Assembly (NCBI GenBank): GCA_902619485.1
Contig: CACNEF010000001.1
Coordinates: 186,001-250,000 of the forward strand
Direction of reading: 5' to 3'
Origin: an uncultured SAR116 cluster alpha proteobacterium
Lineage (GTDB): Bacteria > Pseudomonadota > Alphaproteobacteria > Puniceispirillales > Marisalimonadaceae
DNA length: 64,000 nucleotides
Shown: in pieces, positions 50,741-60,888 of the stretch
How positions within the stretch are numbered: position 1 is the first letter of the stretch
Layout: each line of letters starts with the position of its first letter
Notes under the pieces: generated by a model
Seen by the model: the letters and a program-made list of their open reading frames with translations, nothing else
The model's database searches: none
Told to the model about the DNA's origin: nothing
Translations under genes and position numbers: made by a program

Positions 50741-52303
50741 ATGAATATTGGTTGCCCTAAAGAAGTTTTTAAAGGCGAAAACAGAGTAGCGCTTACACCG
50801 GAAAGTGCGAAGCAATTACAAAAACTAGGATATACATGTCTTTTAGAGACTGGCGCTGGTATTAACGCTAACTTTTCAGATAAAGATTATAAAAATGCTG
50901 GAGTTAAAGTTATTAAGAATTCAAGTGAACTTTGGAAGCAATCAAATATAATATTAAAAGTAAGAGGCCCAGAAAAATCAGAATTATCAAAAATAAGACT
51001 AAATCATCATATTATAAGTTTTATTTGGCCTAATCAAAATAAACCTCTTCTTGAAGCTTTGAGAAAAAAAAAGGTTACAGCTCAAGCTATGGATATGATA
51101 CCTAGAATTAGTAGAGCTCAAAAAATGGATGCTTTATCTTCTATGGCTAACATAGCTGGCTACAGAGCAATAATTGAAGCAGGAAATCAATTTGGAAGAT
51201 TTTTTACCGGTCAAATAACAGCAGCTGGGAAAGTTCCCCCTGCAAAAGTTCTTGTAATAGGGGCAGGAGTTGCTGGGCTTGCTGCCATTGGCACCGCTCA
51301 ATCTATGGGTGCAATCGTTAGAGCTTTTGATGTAAGGCCGGAAGTTGCTGAACAAATTGAATCTATGGGTGCAGAATTTTTAATGCTTGATTTTGAATCA
51401 GGTGGCACTGGTGAAGGAGGGTATGCAAAACCTGCTTCTAAAGAATTCATAAAAAAAGAAATGGAATTATTTAGAAAACAAGCTCCGGAGATTGATATTG
51501 TAATTACAACCGCGCTTATTCCTGGAATGCCTGCACCTAAGTTATGGCCTAAAGAAATGGTTGAGTTAATGAAACCTGGTTCAGTGATAGTAGATTTAGC
51601 TGCTGAACAGGGAGGAAACTGTGAAGTTACCGTTCCTAATAAAGTTATAGAAACAAAAAATAAAGTTAAGGTTATTGGATTTACAGATTTACCAAGTAGA
51701 ATGGCAACACAATCTTCTAGTTTATATTCTACAAATATACGTCACATGGTTGATGACTTAACTCCTAAAAAGGACGGAATACCATTTACTAATATGGAAG
51801 ATGATGTAATAAGAGGCGCTACTGTGCTTCATGATGGTGAAATAACTTTTCCTCCACCAAAACCAAAAATCGTAGCTATTGCAAAACATGAGACTAGTAA
51901 AATAAAAGAAAAATCACTTGAAGAGATAGCTCAGAACGAAATAAATGAAGAAAAAAAAGCTGGTAGATTACAATTCTTACTTTTAGCAATTGGTGCTCTT
52001 CTAACCTGGTTTATAGGTTATTATACACCCTCAGACTTTATGCAACATTTCATTGTTTTCATTTTATCATGTTTCGTGGGATATCAAGTTATATGGAACG
52101 TATCTCATTCACTTCATACACCTTTAATGGCTGTTACAAATGCTATCTCAAGCATAGTTATAATTGGTGCTTTACTACAAATGAGAACTGAAAACGATAT
52201 TGTAAGTATTTTAGCCCTAATATCTATCTTTATTGCTACCATTAATATTGTTGGAGGGTTTATGGTTACAAAAAGAATGTTATCAATGTTTCAGAAAAGC
52301 TAA
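50741..52303 (+). CDS. pntA: NAD(P) transhydrogenase alpha subunit PntA (fused form)
   Basis: The proton-pumping transhydrogenase moves hydride between NADH and NADP. Residues 1-385 are the NAD-binding domain I (GCPKEVFKGENRVALTPE at the start; VLVIGAGVAGLAAIGTAQSMGA as the Rossmann loop near 171-192). Residues 405-520 contain four membrane helices of domain II. Many alphaproteobacteria split these parts into PntAA and PntAB; here they are one protein, as in E. coli. TTTGGAG lies before the ATG. Confidence 0.95.
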   Translation: MNIGCPKEVFKGENRVALTPESAKQLQKLGYTCLLETGAGINANFSDKDYKNAGVKVIKNSSELWKQSNIILKVRGPEKSELSKIRLNHHIISFIWPNQNKPLLEALRKKKVTAQAMDMIPRISRAQKMDALSSMANIAGYRAIIEAGNQFGRFFTGQITAAGKVPPAKVLVIGAGVAGLAAIGTAQSMGAIVRAFDVRPEVAEQIESMGAEFLMLDFESGGTGEGGYAKPASKEFIKKEMELFRKQAPEIDIVITTALIPGMPAPKLWPKEMVELMKPGSVIVDLAAEQGGNCEVTVPNKVIETKNKVKVIGFTDLPSRMATQSSSLYSTNIRHMVDDLTPKKDGIPFTNMEDDVIRGATVLHDGEITFPPPKPKIVAIAKHETSKIKEKSLEEIAQNEINEEKKAGRLQFLLLAIGALLTWFIGYYTPSDFMQHFIVFILSCFVGYQVIWNVSHSLHTPLMAVTNAISSIVIIGALLQMRTENDIVSILALISIFIATINIVGGFMVTKRMLSMFQKS

Positions 52304-52317
52304 AAAAGGACTATTAG

Positions 52318-53700
52318 ATGAATATTGGATTATTAACTGCCTCATACATAACATCTAGTGTGCTTTTTATTCTTGCATTAGGTGGCTTAAGCAATCAAGA
52401 AAAAGCAAAAAGAGCCGTTTGGTATGGTATTGTTGGAATGGCGATTGCTGTCTTTGCAACAATTTATGGAAATCAAGTTTTTTTTACCGAATGGCTTAAC
52501 TGGCTTATAGCTGCAATATTAGTTGGCTCTATAATTGGAGCAATTGTTGCTAAAAAAGTACAAATGACTGGCATGCCTCAATTGGTTGCTGCACTTCACT
52601 CATTTGTAGGTTTAGCTGCTGTTTTTATCGGCATAAACTCTGCAATGTTGCCACACTCTGATATGAATTCTACTCAGTATATGATCCATAACGTTGAAGT
52701 TTTTATTGGAGTATTTATTGGGGCAATCACATTTACCGGATCTATAGTGGCATTTGGAAAATTATCTGAATTGATAACTGGCAAGGCATTAATTTTACCT
52801 GGAAGACATTTGTTAAATTTGATCATGTTATTTTCCTGCTTAGCATTAGGATACATGTTTTTGATTGATGAGGGTAATTGGACCTTAATTGTAATGACTA
52901 TAATTGCATTTGTAATAGGAGCTCATCTTGTTTTAGCAATTGGTGGTGCAGATATGCCAGTAGTAGTTTCAATGCTTAACTCATATTCTGGATGGGCTGC
53001 AGCTGCGACAGGTTTTATGCTTGGAAATGACCTATTAATTGTTACAGGTGCTTTGGTTGGATCTTCCGGTGCTATACTCTCATATATAATGTGTAAGGCT
53101 ATGAACCGAAAATTTCTTTCAGTTATTTTAGGTGGTTGGGGTGATATAACAGGTCCTACAATGGATATTGAAGGTGAGATGAAACCAATAGATATAGATT
53201 CCGTAGCGACTGCATTAAATGATGCAAACAAAATTATAATCGTTCCTGGTTATGGTATGGCAGTTGCACAAGCTCAAAGCACAGTTTCTGAATTAACCTC
53301 TAGACTAAGAGCAAAAAACAAAGAGGTAAGATTTGGAATTCATCCTGTTGCGGGAAGACTTCCAGGCCACATGAATGTTCTACTAGCAGAAGCAAAAGTT
53401 CCGTATGATATTGTTCTTGAAATGGATGAAATAAATGACGATTTTCCTGATACAGATGTAGTAATGATACTAGGAGCTAATGATATTGTTAACCCAGCTG
53501 CACAAGAAGATCCTAATAGTCCAATTGCGGGAATGCCTGTTTTGGAAGTTTGGAAAGCTAAACAGGTTTTTATTTCAAAAAGAGGACAAGGAAAAGGTTA
53601 CTCAGGAATTGAAAATCCATTATTTTTTAGAGAAAATTCTAGAATGGTTTATGGAGATGCAAAAAAAACTTTGGATACAATTTTACAGAGTTTAAGTTAA
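52318..53700 (+). CDS. pntB: NAD(P) transhydrogenase beta subunit PntB
   Basis: The first 270 residues hold about eight or nine membrane helices of domain II, including [24 protein letters not shown] (in part). The rest is the NADP-binding domain III with [14 protein letters not shown] and [22 protein letters not shown]. The 460-residue length is normal. AAAAAGGA precedes the ATG, and the gene follows pntA by 14 bases. Together they form the complete enzyme. Confidence 0.96.
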   Translation: MNIGLLTASYITSSVLFILALGGLSNQEKAKRAVWYGIVGMAIAVFATIYGNQVFFTEWLNWLIAAILVGSIIGAIVAKKVQMTGMPQLVAALHSFVGLAAVFIGINSAMLPHSDMNSTQYMIHNVEVFIGVFIGAITFTGSIVAFGKLSELITGKALILPGRHLLNLIMLFSCLALGYMFLIDEGNWTLIVMTIIAFVIGAHLVLAIGGADMPVVVSMLNSYSGWAAAATGFMLGNDLLIVTGALVGSSGAILSYIMCKAMNRKFLSVILGGWGDITGPTMDIEGEMKPIDIDSVATALNDANKIIIVPGYGMAVAQAQSTVSELTSRLRAKNKEVRFGIHPVAGRLPGHMNVLLAEAKVPYDIVLEMDEINDDFPDTDVVMILGANDIVNPAAQEDPNSPIAGMPVLEVWKAKQVFISKRGQGKGYSGIENPLFFRENSRMVYGDAKKTLDTILQSLS

Positions 53701-55065
53701 TTATATTAAACCTGATTTATTCATAACTTTAATTTGCCTTTTAGACAAAATCTTTTCATCAAAGTCTCCAACTAAGTCGTGAAAAACTCTATACCAGTTA
53801 ATTTCTGCTTTTAAATGCATAAAAACTGATCCTAATCCTACAGCCGCTCTGTCCATTAACACAAATTCTCTTGGTGGTTTAACACCTCCAATTTTTTTTA
53901 ATTCTTCGTGAACTTTTTCTGCCGTTTCTCTTCCATATTGTCCGGATTCACTTGGATTGATCAACCTAACTTTATCTTCTAGTAAAGGTTGATAGATAAA
54001 GTTTGCCCAAATATTTAAAACACCAATTAATTCTTTTGAGGGATTTTCAAAACCCCAACTTTTGTAGGCATTTACTGCTTGTTCTTCATCTCCGTCTCTT
54101 AAAGCTTTATAAAGTTCAATTACACCTGTTACAAAATCTGGTCTAAAGATTCTAATACATCCAAAGTCCATTAGGTTTACACCTCCATCAGGACGTATTG
54201 TATAATTTCCAAGATGAGGATCTCCATGAATCACTCCATATTTATAAAATGGTATATACCAAGCTTTAAACATATTTATAGCGACTTGATTTCTAATTTT
54301 CATGTCACTGTTTTTAGCAATAAAATCCATTATTTTAGAGCCATCTATCCTTGTCATCGTTAAGAGTCTATTTGTAGATAATTCATCAATAGGATTAGGA
54401 AGTGTTATTTGATTTAAATCAGATAACATATACCTATATAATTTTAAATTTTTAACTTCATGAGAGTAATTGAGTTCTTCTTTTAACCTATCTGACAACT
54501 CCTCATGTATTGCTTCAGTTGAAATGGCAGAGTCATATTTTTCATATAATGAAAATATTAATTTGAGTTGCTTAAGATCAGCCTGAACAGCTGAGCCCAT
54601 ATCAGGATATTGCAACTTACAGGCTAATTTTTTTCCGTTGATGTCCTCAGCAAAATGAACTTGACCTAAAGATGCTGCAGCGGAGGCTTGTTTATCAAAG
54701 GTATTAAAATAAGTAAGCCAATTTTCTCCTAACTCAGCTCTCATCCTTCTTTTAACAAAAAGCCAACCCATTGAGGGGGCATCTGCTTGAAGATGAGATA
54801 ATTCATTTACATACTCTTTAGGGAGAGCATCAGGAATTGTGGCAAGAATTTGGGCGACTTTCATAAGTGGACCTTTCAGCCCCCCTAATGCAGCTCTCAA
54901 ATCAGAAGCATGCTGTTCTCTGTTTATTTTAATTCCTAAATATCTTTCACCAGCCAGTCTTGCAGCAAGCCCACCCATTGCAGAGGTTACTTTTGCATAA
55001 CGTCTGAGTCTTCCACCTGTCATAGAAGAGCTGAGTTCGTCTTGAATTCTACTATCTTTACTCAT
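53701..55065 (-). CDS. ABC1/UbiB-family atypical kinase
   Basis: The 454-residue protein belongs to the UbiB/ADCK group of atypical kinases that support ubiquinone synthesis. The N-terminal KxGQ motif is present as KVAQ (in LMKVAQILATIPDALP), the Ala-rich loop as QASAAASLGQVHFA, the Lys site as KKLACKLQYPDM, and the catalytic HGDPHLGNYTI with MDFG. The Gly-to-Ala change in KxGQ is a small deviation. There is no C-terminal membrane helix as in E. coli UbiB. GAGG precedes the ATG; pepF lies 26 bases upstream. Confidence 0.88.
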   Translation of the reverse strand: MSKDSRIQDELSSSMTGGRLRRYAKVTSAMGGLAARLAGERYLGIKINREQHASDLRAALGGLKGPLMKVAQILATIPDALPKEYVNELSHLQADAPSMGWLFVKRRMRAELGENWLTYFNTFDKQASAAASLGQVHFAEDINGKKLACKLQYPDMGSAVQADLKQLKLIFSLYEKYDSAISTEAIHEELSDRLKEELNYSHEVKNLKLYRYMLSDLNQITLPNPIDELSTNRLLTMTRIDGSKIMDFIAKNSDMKIRNQVAINMFKAWYIPFYKYGVIHGDPHLGNYTIRPDGGVNLMDFGCIRIFRPDFVTGVIELYKALRDGDEEQAVNAYKSWGFENPSKELIGVLNIWANFIYQPLLEDKVRLINPSESGQYGRETAEKVHEELKKIGGVKPPREFVLMDRAAVGLGSVFMHLKAEINWYRVFHDLVGDFDEKILSKRQIKVMNKSGLI

Positions 55066-55091
55066 AATAATTAAAACCTCTAAAAATTAGA

Positions 55092-56882
55092 TTAATTATC
55101 CAAATTATCAAGCTCATCCATTAATCCAGTTATCATCGTAATACCTTTTTCCCAAAAACTATTATCATGAGCACTTAAATTAAAAGGTTTTAGAAGATCA
55201 TTGTGATTTTTTGTCCCTCCTGAAGATAACATTTCAATGTAATTATTTGAAAAAATATCTTTGTCACTTTGTTGATATGCATACCACAGTGCATTTACTA
55301 AACTATCTCCAAAAGCATATGCATATACATAAAATGGAGTATGAACAAAGTGGGGGATGTATCCCCATAAGAATCTATAATCATCACCAAGATTAATATG
55401 AGGGCCCACAGCATGAGACTGTGTCTCCATCCAAATATTACTTATCTCATCAGGTGTTAATTCAGACTTTATTCTTGCCTCATGAAATTTGACTTCGAAT
55501 TGGTGAAACCCTATTTGTCTAGCAACAGTATTTAACATATCTTCTATTTTACTAGATAATAGTTGTTTTTTTTGTGCAATTGAACTCTCATCTAATAATT
55601 TTCTAAATACCAACATTTCACCAAAAACTGATGCCGTTTCGGCGAGTGTTAGAGGTGTTTCTGACATTAATAATCCATTTTTTCCTGCAAGAATTTGGTG
55701 AACACCATGACCAAGTTCATGTGCAAGTGTCATAACGTCTCTGATTTTGCCTTGATAGTTTACTAATATGTATGGATGCAATGACGGAACTGAAGGATGG
55801 GCAAAAGCACCTGATGCTTTACCTTTTCTTAAGCTTGCATCTATCCAATTATTTTTAAAAAATAATTCTGCTAGGTTAGAAATCTCTGAATGGAATGAAG
55901 AAAATGAATCTAAAATGATATCCTTAGCCTCAGACCATTTTATCAAATTTTCAGAAGAGTGCGGTAATGGTGCATTTCTATCCCACCAATCTAACCTGGT
56001 TTGACCAAATTGTTTAGCTTTCCATTTATAATATCTATGTGTAAGTTTGGGCATTGCCTTATCAACTGTATTTACTAATTTGTCTACAACTTCATCTTCA
56101 ACATCATTATCAAGATTTCTTGAGGACATAATTCTTTTAAAACCCCTTTTGTTGTCTTCGATAAACCTATCTCTAGAAATCACATTAAGTATCATTCCAA
56201 AAATACGTTTGTTATTTTCTAAAACTTCAGAAAGTGATTTACCTGCAATTTTTCTGGTTTTTGGATCTGCGTCAGATAACAAGTTCAAAATCTCAGCTTG
56301 AGTAAGTGATTTGTTTTTGAAAGGAAAACGTAATGCCGCAGATGTCTCATCAAACAATCGTATCCATGCTGACCTACCAGTAGCAGATTTCTCTATTAAA
56401 ATCTCTTCTACAAGAGGATCAAGGATATAGGGATTTCTTTTTCTTAAAATATTGAGATAAGGTTTCCATATTTTTGCATCTTTATCATTTAACCAATTAT
56501 TAATTGTATCATCATCTACTTTTGAAAGCTCTAATGTAACAAAAATGAGAGTAGATAGAATTTCAGTAATTTGGTCTGATATAGAGGAGTTGTATTTAGA
56601 AATTTCAGGGTCTTCCATATTTGTAGCAAAGGTTAGACTACTGTGCGTTGCGATCCTATAAATAGCTTCATTAATTTCTTGATATTCATTTATACAAAAT
56701 AAAAACTCTGATGAGCTTAAATTATTTATCTTACCTTTCCATTTATTCAGAAAATTATTTGCTGACTCTCGAATATTATTTATATCAATGTTAATATTAG
56801 GATCATTAATGTTTTTATATATTTCTGATAGATCCCATATAGGCAATTCGTTGTTCATTTTCTTTAGATGCATTTCGTTCAT
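55092..56882 (-). CDS. pepF: M3-family oligoendopeptidase PepF
   Basis: A 596-residue zinc metallopeptidase that degrades oligopeptides in the cytoplasm. The active site is HELGHGVHQ (HExxH) with the third ligand in LTLAETASVFGEM. The early LPIWDLSEIYKN is typical of PepF/M3B. A GAGG lies before the ATG at 56882; a second ATG at MNNELP is also possible. The gene is upstream of the UbiB-like gene on the same strand. Confidence 0.93.
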   Translation of the reverse strand: MNEMHLKKMNNELPIWDLSEIYKNINDPNINIDINNIRESANNFLNKWKGKINNLSSSEFLFCINEYQEINEAIYRIATHSSLTFATNMEDPEISKYNSSISDQITEILSTLIFVTLELSKVDDDTINNWLNDKDAKIWKPYLNILRKRNPYILDPLVEEILIEKSATGRSAWIRLFDETSAALRFPFKNKSLTQAEILNLLSDADPKTRKIAGKSLSEVLENNKRIFGMILNVISRDRFIEDNKRGFKRIMSSRNLDNDVEDEVVDKLVNTVDKAMPKLTHRYYKWKAKQFGQTRLDWWDRNAPLPHSSENLIKWSEAKDIILDSFSSFHSEISNLAELFFKNNWIDASLRKGKASGAFAHPSVPSLHPYILVNYQGKIRDVMTLAHELGHGVHQILAGKNGLLMSETPLTLAETASVFGEMLVFRKLLDESSIAQKKQLLSSKIEDMLNTVARQIGFHQFEVKFHEARIKSELTPDEISNIWMETQSHAVGPHINLGDDYRFLWGYIPHFVHTPFYVYAYAFGDSLVNALWYAYQQSDKDIFSNNYIEMLSSGGTKNHNDLLKPFNLSAHDNSFWEKGITMITGLMDELDNLDN

Positions 56883-56905
56883 TTTAATTTTAACCTCAAT
56901 TTATT

Positions 56906-57796
56906 TTATTTAAAAAAGTTATTAATACTTTTTATAAGTTCATCAGGATTTTCTTCAGCTAAATAATGGCCTGTATTAACACCATTACCTCTAACTTCTT
57001 GATCACAATATTTCTGCCAGATTGTCAAGGGATCATACCATTGTTCTATCTTACCTTTTTTACCCCACAAAACTAGTGTTGGCATTTTAATTTTTAAATT
57101 TTGTTTTCTACTTATGTCATCATCTTTTAAATCAATAGATGCAGCAGCTCTATAATCCTCACAAATAGACCTAATAGTTTCAGGATTTTTGACACACTCC
57201 AAGTAATCAGCTAATGCCATAGGTGCGAAAAAATCTTTGTCCTTTTTTTCTCTAGAAGTATGCGCGAAGAACCACTCTTCAGGTGCTTTGTTAATTACTG
57301 ACTCTGGTATAGGATATCTCTGTGCTAACCAAAACCAATGGTAGTAACCCATCGCAAAATCTTTGTTAGTTCTTTCAAAATGTTCAATAGTTGGTATTAT
57401 GTCTAATAACATTATTTTTTTAACTTTGTTAGGATAATTTAAGGCTAAACGATGACCTATCCTTGCACCTCTGTCGTGGCCAACAAGATAAAATGTTTTG
57501 TGTCCTAATAAAGTCATTAACTCATTCATGTCAGAAGCCATACTAACTTTTGAGTAGTTTTCATGATCTTTAGATATTTTAGGTTTATAGGATTTTCCGT
57601 AACCTGGAATGTCTGGACAGATAATCGTAAATTTCTTAGTTAAAGCTGGAGCTACTTTATGCCACATTACATGTGTTTGGGGATTTCCATGCAACATAAG
57701 TAAAGCAGGTCCATGTCCTGCTTTCCTAAATCTAATATATCCATTTTTTATCTTAAGTGTGGATATTTCAAAATCTTCAAAGAATTTTATGGTCAT
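56906..57796 (-). CDS. Alpha/beta hydrolase of the haloacetate (fluoroacetate) dehalogenase type
   Basis: The oxyanion motif LHGNPQT (35-41), the nucleophile Asp108 in GHDRGAR, the acid Asp132 in LLDIIPT and His277 in NTGHYLAEE make the dehalogenase triad. Arg109 and Arg112 would hold the carboxylate, and His153-Trp154 with Tyr215 would hold the halide, matching the residues I recall for fluoroacetate dehalogenase of Rhodopseudomonas with a nearly constant offset. It probably hydrolyses a short 2-halo acid. AAGGATC precedes the ATG. The 296-residue length fits. No partner gene points to a pathway. Confidence 0.85.
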   Translation of the reverse strand: MTIKFFEDFEISTLKIKNGYIRFRKAGHGPALLMLHGNPQTHVMWHKVAPALTKKFTIICPDIPGYGKSYKPKISKDHENYSKVSMASDMNELMTLLGHKTFYLVGHDRGARIGHRLALNYPNKVKKIMLLDIIPTIEHFERTNKDFAMGYYHWFWLAQRYPIPESVINKAPEEWFFAHTSREKKDKDFFAPMALADYLECVKNPETIRSICEDYRAAASIDLKDDDISRKQNLKIKMPTLVLWGKKGKIEQWYDPLTIWQKYCDQEVRGNGVNTGHYLAEENPDELIKSINNFFK

Positions 57797-57954
57797 TTTG
57801 ATCCTTAGGAATTTTTAAAAAGCTGGTATCAGCTATCGTAAAATATATAATTATCTAGAAATGTAATACAACATCAAAGATCTGTTATTTCAAAATTTGA
57901 CTCTGATTAACTTTTAATTAAACTTTTAGAGATAAATGGAGTTTATTAAAAAAG

Positions 57955-58371
57955 TTGAGACCCTACATAAAAATTTTTTTTGTCATAATTTTAATTTCAG
58001 TTAGTACTGTAAGTAATTCAAAGAATGTGTTTGCAGATGATATTGAAAAGTTTGCCTCTAAATTATTTAATCATTATGAGTATGACAATAAAGTCACAAA
58101 CTATTTAAATTTTTTTTTTTCTTTTGGGAAAAATGGTTTAAAAAATTTCTCTGATAGCACAATTGATAATTCAAAAACCAATCTAAAAAAACAAAAGTCA
58201 TCCATAAAACTCAAGTCAAAAAATAAATTAACTTACAATTTTGAAAATGGGAAATCAGTACAAATAAATCCCTCAAATCTTGGAGAAAAAATAATTTACA
58301 ATAACTCACAATTTACTTTTTTTGAAATTAAAAAAGATTCTATTTTGTATGGAATTAACTTAGATTTCTAG
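57955..58371 (+). CDS. Uncharacterised secreted protein
   Basis: The 138-residue product starts with a signal peptide (IKIFFVIILISVSTVS then NSKNVFA-DD, cleavage near residue 26) and continues with a Lys/Asn/Ser-rich chain and a beta-rich end (KIIYNNSQFTFFEIKK). I recognise no family. The start is a TTG at 57955; GGAG at 57938 is rather far (13 bases), so translation may be weak. It stands alone between the dehalogenase and tRNA-Arg. Confidence 0.5.
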   Translation: MRPYIKIFFVIILISVSTVSNSKNVFADDIEKFASKLFNHYEYDNKVTNYLNFFFSFGKNGLKNFSDSTIDNSKTNLKKQKSSIKLKSKNKLTYNFENGKSVQINPSNLGEKIIYNNSQFTFFEIKKDSILYGINLDF

Positions 58372-58397
58372 TTAATAATATTTTTATTTCATAATGG

Positions 58398-58474
58398 TGG
58401 TGACCTCGACAGGACTCGAACCTGTTGCCTCAAGATTAGGAATCTTGCGCTCTATCCAGATGAGCTACGAGGCC
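58398..58474 (-). tRNA. tRNA-Arg(CCU)
   Basis: The complement gives a 77-base cloverleaf. GGCCTCG pairs with CGAGGTC (one wobble pair), the anticodon stem CAAGA/TCTTG encloses the loop TTCCTAA with anticodon CCU (reads AGG), and the T-arm is ACAGG-TTCGAGT-CCTGT. A CCA end is encoded, followed by a second CCA. Confidence 0.97.
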
Positions 58475-58606
58475 ACATAATTAATCTAATATCATATAAA
58501 GATTAATTTTCAATTATAAGATTTTCTAATATTTCTAAATATTTTATTGTAGTATGATTATAAAAAATTCTTAATATAGTAAACAATTAAAATAAGGGGA
58601 TTGTTT

Positions 58607-59527
58607 ATGAATATTGATTTAGGATTAAGGGATAAAGTAGCTGTTGTAACTGGAGCGGGAGGAGGAATTGGACGTGAGATTGCACTTGCTCTTTCAAGAG
58701 AAGGAGTTTCAATTGTTGTTAATGATATAGGTGTCTCATTGACTGGTGAGGGTGGTTCTGAATCTCCAGCTCAAGAAACTGTTGGATTAATAACTCAAAA
58801 AGGTGGGAAAGCTATAATTAGTAATGATAGCGTTTCTTCATGGGATAGTGCACAACTTATTATAAAAAAAGCATTAGATACATATGGCAGATTAGATATT
58901 GTTATAAATAATGCTGGTATTTTAAGAGACACAATTTTCCATAAGATGGAACCCTCAGATTGGAACGACGTTATAAGTGTTCATTTAAATGGCAGCTTTT
59001 ACGTTAGCAGGGCTGCTGCTCCATATTTTAGAGAACAAAGCTCGGGAGCCTATGTACATATGACAAGTACATCAGGGTTAATAGGAAATTTTGGTCAAGC
59101 AAATTACTCAGCTGCAAAATTAGGAATTGCAGGCCTATCAAAATCAATTTCCCTAGATATGAGCAGATTTAATGTTAGATCAAATTGTATTGCACCATTC
59201 GCTTGGAGTAGAATGACCAATTCTATACCTTCAAATACTGAAGCTGAAAAAGAGAGGGTTGAAAGATTAAAGAAAATGACTCCTGAAACTAACGCTCCCT
59301 TAGCTGTTTTTTTGGCTTCAGAGGCTGCTAAAAATGTAAGTGGACAAATTTTCAGTGTAAGATTGAATGAATTATTTATATATAATCAAAACAGACCTGT
59401 AAAAAGCATTCATTCTGAGTCAGGGTGGACACCACAACAAATTGCCGAAAGAGCACTTCCCTCATTTAAAAATTCAATGACACCAAATGAAAGAAGTGGT
59501 GATGTTTTTAGCTGGGATCCAATTTAA
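58607..59527 (+). CDS. SDR family oxidoreductase (17-beta-HSD4 / MFE-2 dehydrogenase-like)
   Basis: The 306-residue protein has the cofactor loop TGAGGGIG (near residues 16-23), the NNAG segment (about 99-102), the catalytic Ser and YSAAK, and a 50-residue C-terminal extension. The early DKVAVVTGAGGGIGREIALALSREG with VVNDIG is like the hydroxyacyl-CoA dehydrogenase part of peroxisomal MFE-2. The ATG at 58607 has AAGGGG seven bases upstream and is preferred over a TTG at 58601. The substrate may be an acyl-CoA or steroid-like compound. Its stop overlaps gph by four bases. Confidence 0.87.
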   Translation: MNIDLGLRDKVAVVTGAGGGIGREIALALSREGVSIVVNDIGVSLTGEGGSESPAQETVGLITQKGGKAIISNDSVSSWDSAQLIIKKALDTYGRLDIVINNAGILRDTIFHKMEPSDWNDVISVHLNGSFYVSRAAAPYFREQSSGAYVHMTSTSGLIGNFGQANYSAAKLGIAGLSKSISLDMSRFNVRSNCIAPFAWSRMTNSIPSNTEAEKERVERLKKMTPETNAPLAVFLASEAAKNVSGQIFSVRLNELFIYNQNRPVKSIHSESGWTPQQIAERALPSFKNSMTPNERSGDVFSWDPI

Positions 59528-60186
59528 GATAAGCCTAGAAGTTTGATTATATCTTTCATGTTTTTTAAGGTGTGAGTTGCTCCAAGGTTGTTTACACCCT
59601 TATCAGTATAACCACCTGCAACTGCAATTGATTTTATATTTGCTGCTTTAGCTGCTTCAATATCATTTGATGTATCACCGACCATGTAAAACATTTTGTT
59701 CTTTGTGTTAAAACCTTCCATTGTAAGCATTAACATATTTGGCTTTGGTTTTAACGGAATATTCTCTCTTGCTCCGACAATTATGGTAAAAAATTTACTT
59801 AGATTCATTTCTTGAATTAATTTTTCAGTTACAAATTGTCTCTTGTTAGTACAAATGCCCATTAATATTTTTCGCTCATAAAAAAAATTAAGAGTCTCCA
59901 TTACTCCAGGCATTAGAGTACTATATTTATATGGTTGTTCTGAATAGTTTTGTCTGTAACTATTGAAAATTACTTCATATAAACTTTTATCTCCTCCACA
60001 AAAGTCAACTACTTTTTTTGACAAAGATAACATACCTTCACCAACAAATGTCTGCAGTTTTTCCTCAGATATATTTTTTAAACTATATTTAGTTAAAGTT
60101 TTATTTATTGCATGGTGCATATCAGGAACTGAATGAACTAAAGTGCCATCCAAATCAAAAATTATATTAAAATTTATGTTTTTCAT
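59524..60186 (-). CDS. gph: HAD-family phosphoglycolate phosphatase
   Basis: The N-terminal FDLDGTLVHSVPD (residues 10-22) holds the nucleophile and acid Asp of the HAD fold; ICTNKR is motif II, and PKPNMLM with MVGDTSNDIEAAKAA are motifs III and IV. The protein removes phosphate from 2-phosphoglycolate, a by-product of DNA repair or oxygenation. It follows rpe by three bases, a common order in proteobacteria, so it is probably the last gene of the tkt operon. Confidence 0.87.
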   Translation of the reverse strand: MKNINFNIIFDLDGTLVHSVPDMHHAINKTLTKYSLKNISEEKLQTFVGEGMLSLSKKVVDFCGGDKSLYEVIFNSYRQNYSEQPYKYSTLMPGVMETLNFFYERKILMGICTNKRQFVTEKLIQEMNLSKFFTIIVGARENIPLKPKPNMLMLTMEGFNTKNKMFYMVGDTSNDIEAAKAANIKSIAVAGGYTDKGVNNLGATHTLKNMKDIIKLLGLS

Positions 60187-60189
60187 ATT

Positions 60190-60849
60190 TTAAATCTTAT
60201 AACGAAGAGCTTTTATATTTTTTGAATAACTTTTGAGACCATCTCCATTGAAGACAGCTGAACCTGCAACAATTACATTTGCACCTGCCTCAATTACCCT
60301 TGGGGCAACCATTTTGTTAATGCCACCATCAACCTGAATTTTTATAGGCTTATCGTTAATTAATTCTTTAATTAATTTAATTTTATTCAAAGACGATTCA
60401 ATGAAGACTTGACCACCAAAACCCGGGTTAACCGTCATTATAAGAATCAGATCTAATTTATCTAACAAAAACTCTAGACCTGAAATAGAGGTGGCAGGAT
60501 TAATAGAAACGCCTGCTTTACATCCTAACTCACGAATACGGTTCAAAGTTCTATCTAAATGTGGAGTAACCTCTTTATGAACAGTTATCATATCAACTCC
60601 AGCATTCACGTATTCTTCTAAAAGATCATCTGGGTTAGTAACCATTAGATGGGCATCAAAAGGTTTTTTTGAAAAATCTCTTATGGCTTTAATAATTGGA
60701 GGCCCAAATGTAAGGTTTGGTACGAAGTGACCATCCATAACATCCAAATGTATCCAATCAGCACCTGCTTTATCAATAGCTTTAATTTCATCAGCTAAAC
60801 ATGAAAAATTTGATGATAATATTGACGGTGCTATCAACACATCGGTCAT
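60190..60849 (-). CDS. rpe: Ribulose-phosphate 3-epimerase
   Basis: Rpe interconverts ribulose 5-phosphate and xylulose 5-phosphate. Motifs are APSILSSNFSCLADEI (7-22), WIHLDVMDGHFVPNLTFGP (32-50), the VNPGFGGQ loop and VDGGIN with the catalytic Asp. The 219-residue length is standard. It lies between gap and gph in a minus-strand run with tkt and pgk, which together cover the non-oxidative pentose phosphate pathway and lower glycolysis. Confidence 0.96.
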   Translation of the reverse strand: MTDVLIAPSILSSNFSCLADEIKAIDKAGADWIHLDVMDGHFVPNLTFGPPIIKAIRDFSKKPFDAHLMVTNPDDLLEEYVNAGVDMITVHKEVTPHLDRTLNRIRELGCKAGVSINPATSISGLEFLLDKLDLILIMTVNPGFGGQVFIESSLNKIKLIKELINDKPIKIQVDGGINKMVAPRVIEAGANVIVAGSAVFNGDGLKSYSKNIKALRYKI

Positions 60850-60888
60850 ACAAATATTCCTTTTATTTCACAAATTTTAAATTTGTTT

